Shown here in pieces: positions 8,492 to 17,900 of a stretch of DNA of 64,000 nucleotides (its first letter is position 1; each line of letters opens with the position of its first letter). The DNA comes from Methylorubrum populi (GTDB lineage: Bacteria; Pseudomonadota; Alphaproteobacteria; Rhizobiales; Beijerinckiaceae): NCBI RefSeq assembly GCF_002355515.1, contig NZ_AP014809.1, forward strand, positions 372,001 to 436,000, read 5' to 3'. The position numbers and the translations under genes are program-made. The notes beneath the pieces were generated by a model, which ran no database searches, was not told the DNA's origin, and worked only from the letters and a program-made list of their open reading frames with translations.

Positions 8492-9526
8492 ATGCAGCCC
8501 TCCGACGCCACCCGCCGCTCCCTCCTGCGCCTGATCGGCCTGGCCGGCGTGGCCGGCCTCTCCCCCGCCCTGTCGGCCTGCGTCATGGACGGACTCGCCA
8601 CCGGCACCGTCGGCGAGACGCAGTCGGCGCTCGACGTGAGCCCGGTGCTCCTCGTCGCCACGACCCGCCGTCCAGCCTCCGGAAATCCGCCCAAGGCGCC
8701 GTTTTTCGGCTCCGAGCGCGGGAGGGGCCTGAGCTTCGCCGAGGCGCGCATGTCGGCGCCGGACCGCTCGTTGATCGGCAAGGTCTCGGCGGTGGTGGGC
8801 GGCGACTGGGGCGTCCGCTCCGTCGGCGAGGTCACGACCGGTCCCGGCGCCGCGGCTGCCTTCGCGCAGTCGGCCTTCGGCCGCGACGTGCTGATCTACG
8901 TCCACGGATACCGCGAGAGCTTCGAATCGGCGGCGATCAGCGCCGCCCGCCTCTCGGACGGGATCCGCTTCAACGGCGCCTCGGCGCTGTTCACCTGGCC
9001 CTCGGCCGCGGCGACCTTCGATTACGGCTACGACCGCGAGAGCGCCCTGTGGTCCCGCGACGCCTTCGAGGATCTTCTGAAGACCGTGGCGACCACGCCG
9101 AGCGGCGGGCGCATCCACATCGTCGCCCACTCGATGGGCACGCTCCTCACGCTGGAGACGCTGCGCATGCTGCGGGTCGAGGCGGGCGAGGCGGCCGTCG
9201 CGCGGATCGGCGCGGTGGTGCTCGCCGCGCCCGACATCGATATCGACCTGTTCGCCAACGGCGTCGAGCGCCTGGGGCCGGACGCCAAGCGCATCACCGT
9301 CATCTCGGCCACAAACGACCGAGCGCTCGAACTGTCGGGCGCGATCGCCGGCGGCGTCGTCCGCGCGGGCGCCGCCGACCGGGAGCGCCTGGAAGCGCTC
9401 GGCGTGCGCGTGGCCGACGCGTCGGATTACGGCGGTGGCCTCTTCAACCACGACCTGTTCCTCTCGAACCGCGAGGTGCAGGCCGTTGTGAAGCGCGCCA
9501 TCGCCCGGGGAAGCAGCGGCGCGTGA
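8492..9526 (+). CDS. lipoprotein alpha/beta hydrolase (DUF900-type)
   Basis: From the ATG at 8492 the product has 344 residues. It opens with a twin-Arg plus hydrophobic signal and a lipobox (residues ~10-26, RRSLLRLIG then LSAC), so it is probably an exported lipoprotein. The mature part carries the DUF900 hydrolase pattern: YVHGY (~139), FTWPS, DYGYDRESA, and the nucleophile elbow VAHSMGT (Ser at ~residue 214). An Asp in AAPDID and a His in FNHDLFL could complete the triad. A reading from 8381 would add 37 residues ahead of the signal peptide and is unlikely. Substrate unknown. It is divergent from meaB. Confidence 0.75.
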   Translation: MQPSDATRRSLLRLIGLAGVAGLSPALSACVMDGLATGTVGETQSALDVSPVLLVATTRRPASGNPPKAPFFGSERGRGLSFAEARMSAPDRSLIGKVSAVVGGDWGVRSVGEVTTGPGAAAAFAQSAFGRDVLIYVHGYRESFESAAISAARLSDGIRFNGASALFTWPSAAATFDYGYDRESALWSRDAFEDLLKTVATTPSGGRIHIVAHSMGTLLTLETLRMLRVEAGEAAVARIGAVVLAAPDIDIDLFANGVERLGPDAKRITVISATNDRALELSGAIAGGVVRAGAADRERLEALGVRVADASDYGGGLFNHDLFLSNREVQAVVKRAIARGSSGA

Positions 9527-9664
9527 TGGCGCGCAGACACCCATCGACGAATCCGGTTCCGGCGTCCTACAAGCGCCGCCGAACCCGGCCAGTCCGGTCC
9601 GGGTTTTCCGCGCAGGCCGCCCGCCGGCCCGCGGCACTCTTTCCCTCTTCCGAGGACGTTCCCG

Positions 9665-10012
9665 ATGTTCACGCTCGAGATCGACGGCACGGCGATCGCG
9701 GTCATCAACGGCGACGAGGCGACCGCCCGCGACCTGTTCACCTGCGACGGCTTCAAGGAGGACATCCGGACGATGACGACCGCCGGCCGTCCGATCTGGA
9801 ACGGCACCGCGGCGCTCACCGTGCGCCCGTCCACGGAGGACGAGGTCGAGGAGTTCGAGGATGCACTCGCGGCCGATGACGGCGAGGGCGATTTCGAGCC
9901 CGACGAGCATCACGCCGCCGAGGGCGACGGCTCGGACGACGAGGAAGAAGCCGACATCGTCTTCCTCATCGATATCGACGACGAGGACGAGGATCAGCCG
10001 CACGACGCGTGA
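9665..10012 (+). CDS. acidic hypothetical protein
   Basis: This 115-residue protein has a compact N-terminal half (residues 1-58, FTLEIDGTAIAVINGDEATARDLF) that looks like a small beta-rich domain. It is followed by a very acidic tail from ~60 onward (DEVEEFEDALAADD, then DDEEEAD and DIDDEDEDQ). There is no signal peptide or membrane segment. The predicted pI is very low. Such tails can act as nucleic-acid mimics or cation binders, but I do not recognise the family. The gene is followed by two strong hairpins and is convergent with the S9 peptidase. Confidence 0.65.
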   Translation: MFTLEIDGTAIAVINGDEATARDLFTCDGFKEDIRTMTTAGRPIWNGTAALTVRPSTEDEVEEFEDALAADDGEGDFEPDEHHAAEGDGSDDEEEADIVFLIDIDDEDEDQPHDA

Positions 10013-10020
10013 GCGCCTGA

Positions 10021-10044
10021 CCCGTCGGCCACGAGGCCGACGGG
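10021..10044 (+). terminator. 10-bp perfect hairpin after the acidic-protein gene
   Basis: CCCGTCGGCC (10021-10030) pairs perfectly with GGCCGACGGG (10035-10044) around a four-base loop, 8 bases after the stop codon. There is no T-run, so it may work together with the second hairpin at 10091-10119. Confidence 0.55.
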
Positions 10045-10090
10045 CTGACGCCTCATCTCCGATCCGGCTGAGCGCTTCGGGCCGGCCGCG

Positions 10091-10122
10091 CGGTGTCCGC
10101 TCTGATCGAGCGGACACCGTTT
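10091..10122. terminator. 12-bp hairpin between convergent genes
   Basis: CGGTGTCCGCTC (10091-10102) and GAGCGGACACCG (10108-10119) form a perfect 12-bp stem with a five-base loop, followed by TTTC. It sits directly against the stop of the leftward S9 peptidase and can serve both strands. Its core resembles the hairpin at 29225-29256. Confidence 0.7.
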
Positions 10123-12002
10123 CATCCCTCCCGCACCACCTGCATCGACGTGCCGCTCGATTCCGCCGCGCGGATCGGCTCGCAGCGTCCGCCGAGATGG
10201 CGGGCCAGGAAGTCCTCAGCACGGGCGAAGAAGGCGAGGCGGTTGGCCGGGCGCACGAGGCCGTGGCCTTCGTCCGGGAACAGCAGGTAGGTCACCGGGA
10301 TGCCGCCCCGCTCCATCGCCGCGACCATCTGGTCGGATTCGTCCTTCTTCACCCGCGGATCGTTGGCCCCCTGAACGATCAGCAGCGGCGCCTTGATCCG
10401 ATCGGCGAAGTAGACCGGCGAGCGCTCGCGGATCAGGGCCATTCCTTCTTCGGTGTCGGGATCGCCGATCGCGCGGTGAAGCTGCGCCCGCATCGCCTCC
10501 CAATAGGGCGGGATCGTTCGAACCAGCGTTTCGAGATTGGACGGGCCGACGAGGTCGATGCCGCAGGCATAGGCGTCCGGATTGCGCGTCAGGGCCATCA
10601 GCGTGGCGTAGCCGCCGTAGCTCCCGCCCATGATCGCGACGCGGGCCGGGTCGGCCACGCCCTCGGCCACCGCCCAGGCGACGGCATCGCTGAGGTCGTC
10701 GTCCATCCGCCTTCCCCATTCGCGGTCGCCCGCGTTGACGAAGGACTTCCCGAAACCGATGGAAGAGCGGAAGTTGACGCTGAGCGCGGAATAGCCGCGG
10801 TTGGCCAGCCATTGGTGGATCGCGTCGAAGCCGAAGCTGTCGCGTCCCCACGGCCCGCCATGGACGAGCAGCACCAGCGGCCCCGGCGCCCGCGCATCGA
10901 TCGGGCGGGTAAGGTAGGAGACGAGTTCGAGCCCGTCGCGGGAGCGTATGATCGCCGGGCTCATCGGCGCCAGAGGCGCGCCCTCCAGTTCCGGCCGGGC
11001 ACTGCCCAGGGAGCGCAGGCTCTTCGCGCGGCGGTCGTAGATCGCGGCCTCGCCGACGCGGGTGTCGGAGCGAGCGACGACGATCCAGAGGGAATCGTCC
11101 TCGGTTCGGCTCGCCGGATACCAGTCTCCGAGCCCCTGGGTTTCGAGAAAGGCGAAGTCGTCGGCGAAGCGCGGGTCGAGCACGTGCCAGGACTTGCGGG
11201 CGTGGGTGACCGAGTAGGCCACGGGCTCGTGCGTCTCGGCATCCTGCAGCACGGCGCCGATATCCGCCTCGTCGTGCGCGGCGAGCACGCGGATCTCCCC
11301 GGTGGCGAGATCGATACGGGTCAACGCGGCGGTGTCGCGGCCGCGGCTGTCGCGGCAGAACAGGGCGGTGCCGGCGGCGTCGAGGTTTTCCGCGCCCGAG
11401 ACACGCGCATCCTCCGGTGGGAAGGTCAGCCAGGGCTTCCAGTTCGTGCCGTCCGGCGCGAGCAGCTCGCTCGAACCGTCCGGACGATTGCGGAAGGCGA
11501 AGCGCACGGCGTAGCGCTCATCGATGAGGAAACCGAGGAAGCCTGGATTTTCGGCAACCAAGCGGCGCTCGCCGGTGGCGAGATCGATGCTGTGGATGTC
11601 GTGGAAGCGCGGGTCGCGGTCGTTGATCGCCACCAGCACGCGATCGCGCACGATGCGGCTGAGGCCGACGATCGCCGCCGCGATGCCGGGGATCGGCGTC
11701 AGGTCGCGCCGTTCGCCCGTGTCGAGATCGACGACGTAGAGGTGGTGGTTCTCGTCGCCGTCCGCATCCTGGACGTAGAGCAGGTGGCGGCCGTCATAGG
11801 CGAAGGCATAGGCGTCGATGCCGCGCCGCCGGTCGGTGGTGACGGGTGCGGCGGCGTCGAGATCGTCGATCGGCGCCGACCAGATGTTGAGCACGCCCTC
11901 GAAGGGCGCCACCCAGCCCAGGCGGCGCCCGTCCGGGCTGATCTGATGGCCGTAGCGCGTCGGATTGCCGAACAGGTGCTCGCGCGGGATCAGATCGACC
12001 AT
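10122..12002 (-). CDS. S9-family serine peptidase (prolyl oligopeptidase/acylaminoacyl-peptidase type)
   Basis: This 626-residue protein has an N-terminal seven-bladed beta-propeller (WD40-like PD40 repeats, residues ~1-350, e.g. SPDGRRLGWV) and a C-terminal alpha/beta-hydrolase domain. The catalytic triad is visible: Ser in GGSYGGYA (~residue 460), Asp in GANDPRVK (~548) and His in DEGHGL (~580). The oxyanion-side motif HGGPWGRD is conserved. No signal peptide is seen, so it is likely cytoplasmic and degrades short peptides or acyl-peptides. It is probably a single gene: the L,D-transpeptidase upstream is on the same strand with ~70 bases between them. Confidence 0.85.
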   Translation of the reverse strand: MVDLIPREHLFGNPTRYGHQISPDGRRLGWVAPFEGVLNIWSAPIDDLDAAAPVTTDRRRGIDAYAFAYDGRHLLYVQDADGDENHHLYVVDLDTGERRDLTPIPGIAAAIVGLSRIVRDRVLVAINDRDPRFHDIHSIDLATGERRLVAENPGFLGFLIDERYAVRFAFRNRPDGSSELLAPDGTNWKPWLTFPPEDARVSGAENLDAAGTALFCRDSRGRDTAALTRIDLATGEIRVLAAHDEADIGAVLQDAETHEPVAYSVTHARKSWHVLDPRFADDFAFLETQGLGDWYPASRTEDDSLWIVVARSDTRVGEAAIYDRRAKSLRSLGSARPELEGAPLAPMSPAIIRSRDGLELVSYLTRPIDARAPGPLVLLVHGGPWGRDSFGFDAIHQWLANRGYSALSVNFRSSIGFGKSFVNAGDREWGRRMDDDLSDAVAWAVAEGVADPARVAIMGGSYGGYATLMALTRNPDAYACGIDLVGPSNLETLVRTIPPYWEAMRAQLHRAIGDPDTEEGMALIRERSPVYFADRIKAPLLIVQGANDPRVKKDESDQMVAAMERGGIPVTYLLFPDEGHGLVRPANRLAFFARAEDFLARHLGGRCEPIRAAESSGTSMQVVREG

Positions 12003-12073
12003 GGCGTCTCCTCGAAGTCCGGCGCCCGCCCGAGATGGCGGGACGCTCGTCTCTCGAGGAAACTATCGCGGGA

Positions 12074-12994
12074 TCAGCCGAGCACCACCACCTTGGCGCC
12101 GACCTCGACGCGGTTGAACAGGTCGATGGCGTCCTGATTGATCATGCGGATGCAGCCCGACGATACGCTCTTGCCGATGGAGTGCGGCTCCAGCGTGCCG
12201 TGGATGCGGAACAGCGTGTCCTTGTTGTTCTGCCAGAGATACATCGCTCGCGCGCCGAGCGGGTTGCGGCTGCCGCCGGGCACGCCGAGGCCGCTCTGCA
12301 GCTTGTCGACCTCGCGGGCCAGATCCGGCCGGCGGGCGATCATCTCCTTGGGCGGATACCAGTCCGGCCAAGCCTGCTTCGAGTTGATGGTCGCGGTGCC
12401 CGACCACGAGAAGCCCTGCTTGCCCACACCGACGCCGTAGCGCCGCGCCCGGCCGTTCGGCAGGATGAGGTAGAGGAAGTGCGCCTTGGGATCGACCACG
12501 ATCGTGCCCGGCGGCTCGGTCGTGCGGAAATCGACCTCCTGGCGCAGGTAGATCGGGTTGAACTTCTTGTAGGCGATCGCCTGGACCGGGAAGGGCTCGT
12601 TGGCGATCGCCGCGTAGGCCCGCGTGTAGTCGATCGGGCCGTTGTCGGGCTCCTGCGGCGGCACGGGGTAGCCGGCCTGCTGCTGGCGCGGAGTCTGGTT
12701 CGGCGCCTCGGCGGCGGGCGGCGGCTCGCCGTAGCGCTCGGCCCGTCGGCGGGCATAGGTCTCGGCATCGATATCCGTCTGCGCGTCGGGCACCGGGCGC
12801 CCGTTGCTGACGCGGCCGTTATAGGGAACGTACTGCCCTCCGCGGCGGCGGAAGAGATTGCCGTTGCTGTCCTGGTAGAGGCGCTCGTCGTCGAACCCGT
12901 CGAAGGTCTGGGCGAGGACGTGCGCCGGCAGGATCGCGAGCCCGAGGCTCGTCGCGGCTCCGAAAAGAAGCTTACGGCGGTTCTGAAGTGACAT
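12074..12994 (-). CDS. L,D-transpeptidase (YkuD domain), exported
   Basis: This 306-residue periplasmic enzyme would form 3-3 peptidoglycan cross-links or attach proteins to the wall. It starts with a signal peptide (NRRKLLFGAATSLGLAI, cleavage near AHVLAQ; the NRRKLLFG stretch is Tat-like). A proline/glutamine-rich linker reaches to ~residue 130, and then comes the YkuD domain. The catalytic motif is HGT...SVSSGCIRM, with Cys at ~residue 279, near the C-terminus as usual. The C-terminal VGAKVVVLG is the standard YkuD end. It is divergent from the small secreted-protein gene at 13336 across 341 bases. Confidence 0.9.
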   Translation of the reverse strand: MSLQNRRKLLFGAATSLGLAILPAHVLAQTFDGFDDERLYQDSNGNLFRRRGGQYVPYNGRVSNGRPVPDAQTDIDAETYARRRAERYGEPPPAAEAPNQTPRQQQAGYPVPPQEPDNGPIDYTRAYAAIANEPFPVQAIAYKKFNPIYLRQEVDFRTTEPPGTIVVDPKAHFLYLILPNGRARRYGVGVGKQGFSWSGTATINSKQAWPDWYPPKEMIARRPDLAREVDKLQSGLGVPGGSRNPLGARAMYLWQNNKDTLFRIHGTLEPHSIGKSVSSGCIRMINQDAIDLFNRVEVGAKVVVLG

Positions 12995-13335
12995 GGATCG
13001 CTCGATCGAATGGGCCGGGCCGAGAAACGTCTCCGGAATACGGAAGAACGGTCACGATCATCCGGGCCGGCTGAACTGCCCCGCTTGTTCCCTAGCAAGG
13101 AAGAGCACGGGCGTCAGGGCCGGACGCGACCGTCACAGCTCCTGCACCGGCAAGTGTGCGAACATTGTGTCCGAAAGGTTACACGCGGGTCCGCTATGCG
13201 CTTCGCGGGCGGCTTTAACGATTTCGCAAAAAATGTGCGGATTGCAGGGCAAATTGTGGCGAACGGCGATTGCATTGGCGGGGCGCCACCCTAGATCAAG
13301 CGTGACCGTACGGCCCCGACCACGGACTCCTTCCC
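12995..13335. other. 341-base divergent intergenic region
   Basis: This is the gap between the L,D-transpeptidase and the small secreted protein, and it is less GC-rich around 13160-13260. A weak promoter-like pair for the rightward gene is TTGCAT near 13270 with TAGATC 16 bases later. A small dyad, GTGT-N10-ACAC, lies around 13170. I see no RNA gene or convincing ORF. Confidence 0.4.
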
Positions 13336-13608
13336 TTGCGCGCCTCGCTCCTCCGCTTCTCGCTCGGATTGCTCTGCCTCGGCCTGATGCTTCCCGGTGA
13401 GGCCATGGCTGCCCGCAAAGCGGCCCCGCAGCGCCCGGCCAAAACGATCGTGAAGACAAAAGTCGCGCAGACGGAAACGAAGGCGCCGCCCGCCGCGCCG
13501 CAAACGGCCTGGACCGCGGCCGAATCGGCCAATTGCGGTCGCGTGCGGCGCAAGCTCTGGCAGGCCGACGAGGGCTGGATCGTCAAGACGGTCACCGTCT
13601 GCCACTGA
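13336..13608 (+). CDS. small secreted hypothetical protein
   Basis: This 90-residue product from a TTG start begins with a clear signal peptide (LLRFSLGLLCLGLML, cleavage near AMA-AR). A Lys/Ala/Pro-rich linker (residues ~28-58) follows. The C-terminal ~30 residues contain two cysteines (ANCGRVRRKLWQ and VTVCH), which could form a disulfide in the periplasm. There is no ATG that would keep the signal peptide, and the ribosome-binding site is weak, so the exact start is uncertain. No family is recognised. It precedes sbcD by ~120 bases. Confidence 0.6.
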   Translation: MRASLLRFSLGLLCLGLMLPGEAMAARKAAPQRPAKTIVKTKVAQTETKAPPAAPQTAWTAAESANCGRVRRKLWQADEGWIVKTVTVCH

Positions 13609-13727
13609 GGGCGCGGTCCGCGAGCCACAGGAGATCCCGGCCCGCTGCCGGGATACACTCGAAGCCGGCGGCACAACCCGCTACAAGCCGCCTGACGGCG
13701 GCGGCGGTCGCTGCCCGGTCTCGGTAA

Positions 13728-14987
13728 GTGGCGTCCTCAGTGATCCGCGTTCTCCATACGGGCGATTGGCATATCGGCCAGACCCTGCGCGGCTTCTCCC
13801 GCGAGCGCGAGCACGACGCCGTGTTCGGCGGCCTCGAGAGCATCGTGGTGGAGCGCGAGGTCGATGCCCTCGTCGTGGCGGGCGACGTGTTCGACAGCCA
13901 GAACCCGTCGGGGGAATCACAGGCACGCTTCTACGCGCTGATGGCGCGCCTCCACGCGGCGCGGCCGGAGATGACCATCGTCATCACCGCGGGCAACCAC
14001 GATGCCGCCGGACGCCTGGAAGCGCCGCGCCCGCTGCTCGAAGCCATCGGCGTCCACGTCGTCGGCAATGTCCGCCGCCGCGACGGCGCCATCGACCTCG
14101 AACGCCACCTCGTGCCGATCCGGTCGGCCGGCGGCGAGGTGGCGGCACAGGTGCTCGCCGTCTCCTACCCCACCGCCGCCTGCCTGCCGCCGCTCTCTTC
14201 CTTCGGCAGCGAGCGGCGCATCGGCGAGCCCTCGCCGATCGTGCGGGCGGTGCGCGACCTTTACGGGCAACTCTTCGAGGCGGCCCGGCCCCGGCTCGCC
14301 GGCCTGCCGCTCCTCGTCACCGGTCATCTCCACGTCGCCGGCGGCCTCGAATCGGAGGGCGCGGAGCGACGCATTCTGGTAGGCGGCGATCATGCGGTGC
14401 CCGCCGACGTGTTTCCGGAGGAGGCGCGCTACGTGGCACTCGGCCATCTCCATCGGGCGCAGGGCCTGGGCGGCGGGCAGGTACGGTATTGCGGCTCGCT
14501 GATCCCGCTCTCGGCCGCCGAGCAGCCCTATCGCCACGGCGTCACCCTGGTGACTCTCGGCACGGGCGCAGCGGAGATTGAGCATATCGCGATCCCCCGT
14601 CCGGTCCCCTTCCTGCGCCTGCCGGCCTCTGGCGACATGCCCCTCGCCGATCTCGGCGACCATCTCGCCGCGCTTGCGCTCGACCCCGACCTGCCGATGG
14701 AGGCGCGGCCCTATATCCAGGTGCGGCTCTCGCGCGAGGGCCTGCTTCCCGGCTACCGGGCCGAGGTAGACCGTATCGCCGAGAGCTTCCCGGTGCGCGT
14801 GGTCGACGTGCGGGTCACGGTGCCGCCGCGGGCCGCGATCGAGATCACGGAATCCGAGGCGCCACCGCCGCGTCTGTCGGAGCGCGATCCGGAGGAGCTG
14901 TTCCGCCTCGCCTACCGCGCGAAGTGGGACGAGGAGCCCGAGCCCGCCCATCTCGACGTCTTCCACCGCGCGCGGGCGGAAGTCTGA
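13728..14987 (+). CDS. sbcD: exonuclease SbcCD subunit D (Mre11-like nuclease)
   Basis: This is a Mn-dependent double-strand exo/endonuclease that, with SbcC, opens hairpins and trims blocked DNA ends. The 419-residue protein shows the metallophosphoesterase motifs in order: HTGDWHIGQ (~residues 9-17), VVAGDVFD (~49-56), TAGNHDAAG (~86-94), VTGHLHVA (~195-202) and LGHLHRAQG (~236-244). The GTG at 13728 is used here, and a second GTG four codons on is possible. It ends 10 bases before sbcC, so the two form an operon. Confidence 0.92.
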   Translation: MASSVIRVLHTGDWHIGQTLRGFSREREHDAVFGGLESIVVEREVDALVVAGDVFDSQNPSGESQARFYALMARLHAARPEMTIVITAGNHDAAGRLEAPRPLLEAIGVHVVGNVRRRDGAIDLERHLVPIRSAGGEVAAQVLAVSYPTAACLPPLSSFGSERRIGEPSPIVRAVRDLYGQLFEAARPRLAGLPLLVTGHLHVAGGLESEGAERRILVGGDHAVPADVFPEEARYVALGHLHRAQGLGGGQVRYCGSLIPLSAAEQPYRHGVTLVTLGTGAAEIEHIAIPRPVPFLRLPASGDMPLADLGDHLAALALDPDLPMEARPYIQVRLSREGLLPGYRAEVDRIAESFPVRVVDVRVTVPPRAAIEITESEAPPPRLSERDPEELFRLAYRAKWDEEPEPAHLDVFHRARAEV

Positions 14988-14997
14988 GCCGCCCGCC

Positions 14998-17900
14998 ATG
15001 CGCATCCTCGCGATCCGCGGCGAGAACCTCGCGAGCCTTGCCGCGCCCTTCGCCGTCGATCTCGCCTCCGAACCGCTCGGCGCCACCGGCCTGTTCGCCA
15101 TCACCGGCGAGACCGGCGCAGGCAAGTCCACCATCCTCGACGCGCTCTGCCTCGCGCTGTACGGCCGCTATCCCCGCGTCGCGGTGACCCGCCGCGAGGA
15201 CGTGCCCGATCCGGGCGGCGAATCGCTCAGCGCCAGCGACGGACGGGCGATCCTGCGCCGGGGCGCCGGATCCGGCTTTGCCGAGGTCGATTTCATCGGC
15301 CGGGACGGCATCGCCTACCGTGTGGGCTGGGAGGCCTATCGTGCCCGGAACAAGCCCACCGGCAAGCTTCAGGTCGAGCGGCGGCGGCTGCATCGGCTCG
15401 ATGACGGCAGCGCGGTTGCCGCGGGCAAGACGCAGGTGCTCGACAAGGTGGTCGCCCTGACCGACCTGACCTTCGACCAGTTCCGCCGCACGGTGCTGCT
15501 GGCGCAGGGCGAGTTCGATGCCTTCCTCCTCGCGGCGGAGGGCGAGCGGGCCGAGCTGCTGGAGAAGATCACCGGCACCGTGATCTATTCGGAGATCTCG
15601 AAGCGGGTCCATCTCGGCTACGAGGAGCATCGTCGCGCGGTCGAGGCGCTGGAGGTTCGCCAGGGCGAGATCGGCCTGCTCGACGCGGCCGGCGTGCAGG
15701 CGCGCGAGGCCGAGCGCGCGGAGCGCCTCGCCGAGGTGGCGGCGTGGCGGGCAGCGCAGGCGGCGGTGGAGCGCACCCTCGAAGCCGCGCGCCGCATCGA
15801 GGCCGCCCGCTCGGCGCTCGCGCGGGCCGAGGAGCGTGCCGCCGCGGCGCGGGCGGCGTCGGAAGCAGCGGCCCCCGACCGAATGCGGTCGGCCGAACTC
15901 GAGGCGGTCGAGCCGCTCCGCGGACGCGCGGAGGCCCTCGAAGAAGCCGTCCGCGAGCGGGTGGCGGCGCAGGCTCACGTCCAGACCGTCGCAGACCGTG
16001 TCGCGGAAGCGCGCGCGGGCGCCGAGGCGGCCGAAGCGCAACGGACGGAAGCGAGTGCGGCGGACGAGGCGGCGGAGGCCGTGTTCAAGAGCTTCGGGCC
16101 TCTCTGGGATCAGGCCGCGAAGCTCGATGAAGCGATCGCCCATGCAGAGCGTGAGGCAGAGGGCGCCGCGCAGGCGGCCGTCCGCTCGGCCGAGGCCGCC
16201 GAAGCAACGGGCGCCGCGCTCGCCGTGCTCGACCGGCGCCTCGCCGAGGCTCGGCAGGCGCGCGACGCTGCGGCGGGCCGCCTCGCCGCCGACCAATCCC
16301 ATGGCATCCTGGCCGAGCGCGGCGAGGACTTCGCCCGCCGCATTCGCGAGCGCGCGCGGCTGCGCGGGCAAGCGGAGATGGCGGCGCAGGAGGCCGCCGC
16401 GCGCCGGGCCGAGATCGCCGCTTGCGATGGGGAGGCCGAGAATGGCGCCGCTCGCCTCGCCGCGCTGCGCGCTCGCCGCGAGGCTCTGGCCGCCACCCGT
16501 ACTGCGCGGGAGGCGGCGCTCGATGCCCTCGCCGAGCCCGCCGTGCAGACCCGCGCCATCGCCCTCGAAGGATTGCTGGACGCATTGCGCGACGCCTACG
16601 CCTTGGCGCAGCGCCACGGGACGGCGCTCGCAGACCGGGCGGCCGCCTCTGAAGTGGAGACGGAGGCCGGCGCAGCGTTCGCCGAAGCCGCCGCCCGCTT
16701 CGCAGCGGAAGAGCGGGCCCTGCAGGAGGCCGGAATTCGGCGGGCCGAGATCGCACCGCTCGCCGAGTTGGCGCAGGAAAGCGCGTCGCGCGAGGCGGCG
16801 CGGCTGCGCAGCCTGCTCGTGGAGGGAGTGCCCTGCCCCGTCTGCGGCGGCCTCGATCATCCGCATGCCCACGGATCCGATGACGCACTCGGACGTCTGG
16901 CCGAGGAGTTGCGCACGCGCCGTGCCGAGCTCGACGCCCGGATTTCCACGCATCAGACGGCCCGCGACCGGGCCCGGGGCGATGCCGCGGCGGCGGAGGG
17001 GCGCCACGACGACGCGCAGGAGCGAGGGGCCGCTGCAGCCGAAGCGGCGGCCTCCACCGCCGCCCGCTACCGCGCCGGTCTTCCCGTTCTGATGACCGCA
17101 CTCGATGCGTCGGGGCTCGCCGTCACGCTGCCGCCGGAGCCGGATCTGTCCCGGCTCGGCGAGGCCGGCGCCGCCGCGCGCGCCGAGCGCGACGCCAGCC
17201 AGCGAACCCTCGCGGCGGCACGGGCACTGCGCGGCGAGATCGACGAGCTGATCCGCGACCGCGACACCCTCGACGTACAGATCGAGACACAGACCCGCGG
17301 TCTCGACGCGCTCGCGCATCGCCGGGCTGAGGCAGCCCTCGCGGCCGAACGGGCGGAAGGTCACAACGCCTCCCTCCTGCAGCGGATGATGGACTTGGCC
17401 GCAGAGATGGGACCGGCGCTCACTGCCGCCGATCTCAGCCCGTCCGATCTTGACCGTGCGCCGGAGGCCTGCCTCGACCGGATCCTCGCGCTCGGGCGGG
17501 ACTACGCGGCCCTGCGGACGCAGCATGCCAGTCTCGATGCGCAGTGTGTGGCCCTGTCGCCGGAGCGGGCGGCGGCCGCCGCCCTGAGCGATACCGAGGC
17601 GCGGTCGGCCGCGAAGGCCCGGACGGATGCGGCGGAGCGGCAAGCGCGTCTCATCGAGGCGCGTACAGCCAGGGCCGGCCTGCTCGGGGGCGAGGCGACC
17701 GGTCCGCACCGCACGCGGCTCAACAACGAGCGCCGCGCGGCGCGCGAAACACTCCAGGCCGCCCAGGCCGCCAGTGCCGAAGCCGCCCGCGCGCTCACCG
17801 GCGCCGTCACCGAAGCCGCGGCCGCCGCCGCGGCCCTGGAGCGGGCAACCGCGCGCCACGAAGCGGCCGAGACCGCCTTCGCGCAGGCCTGCGGCGAGCG

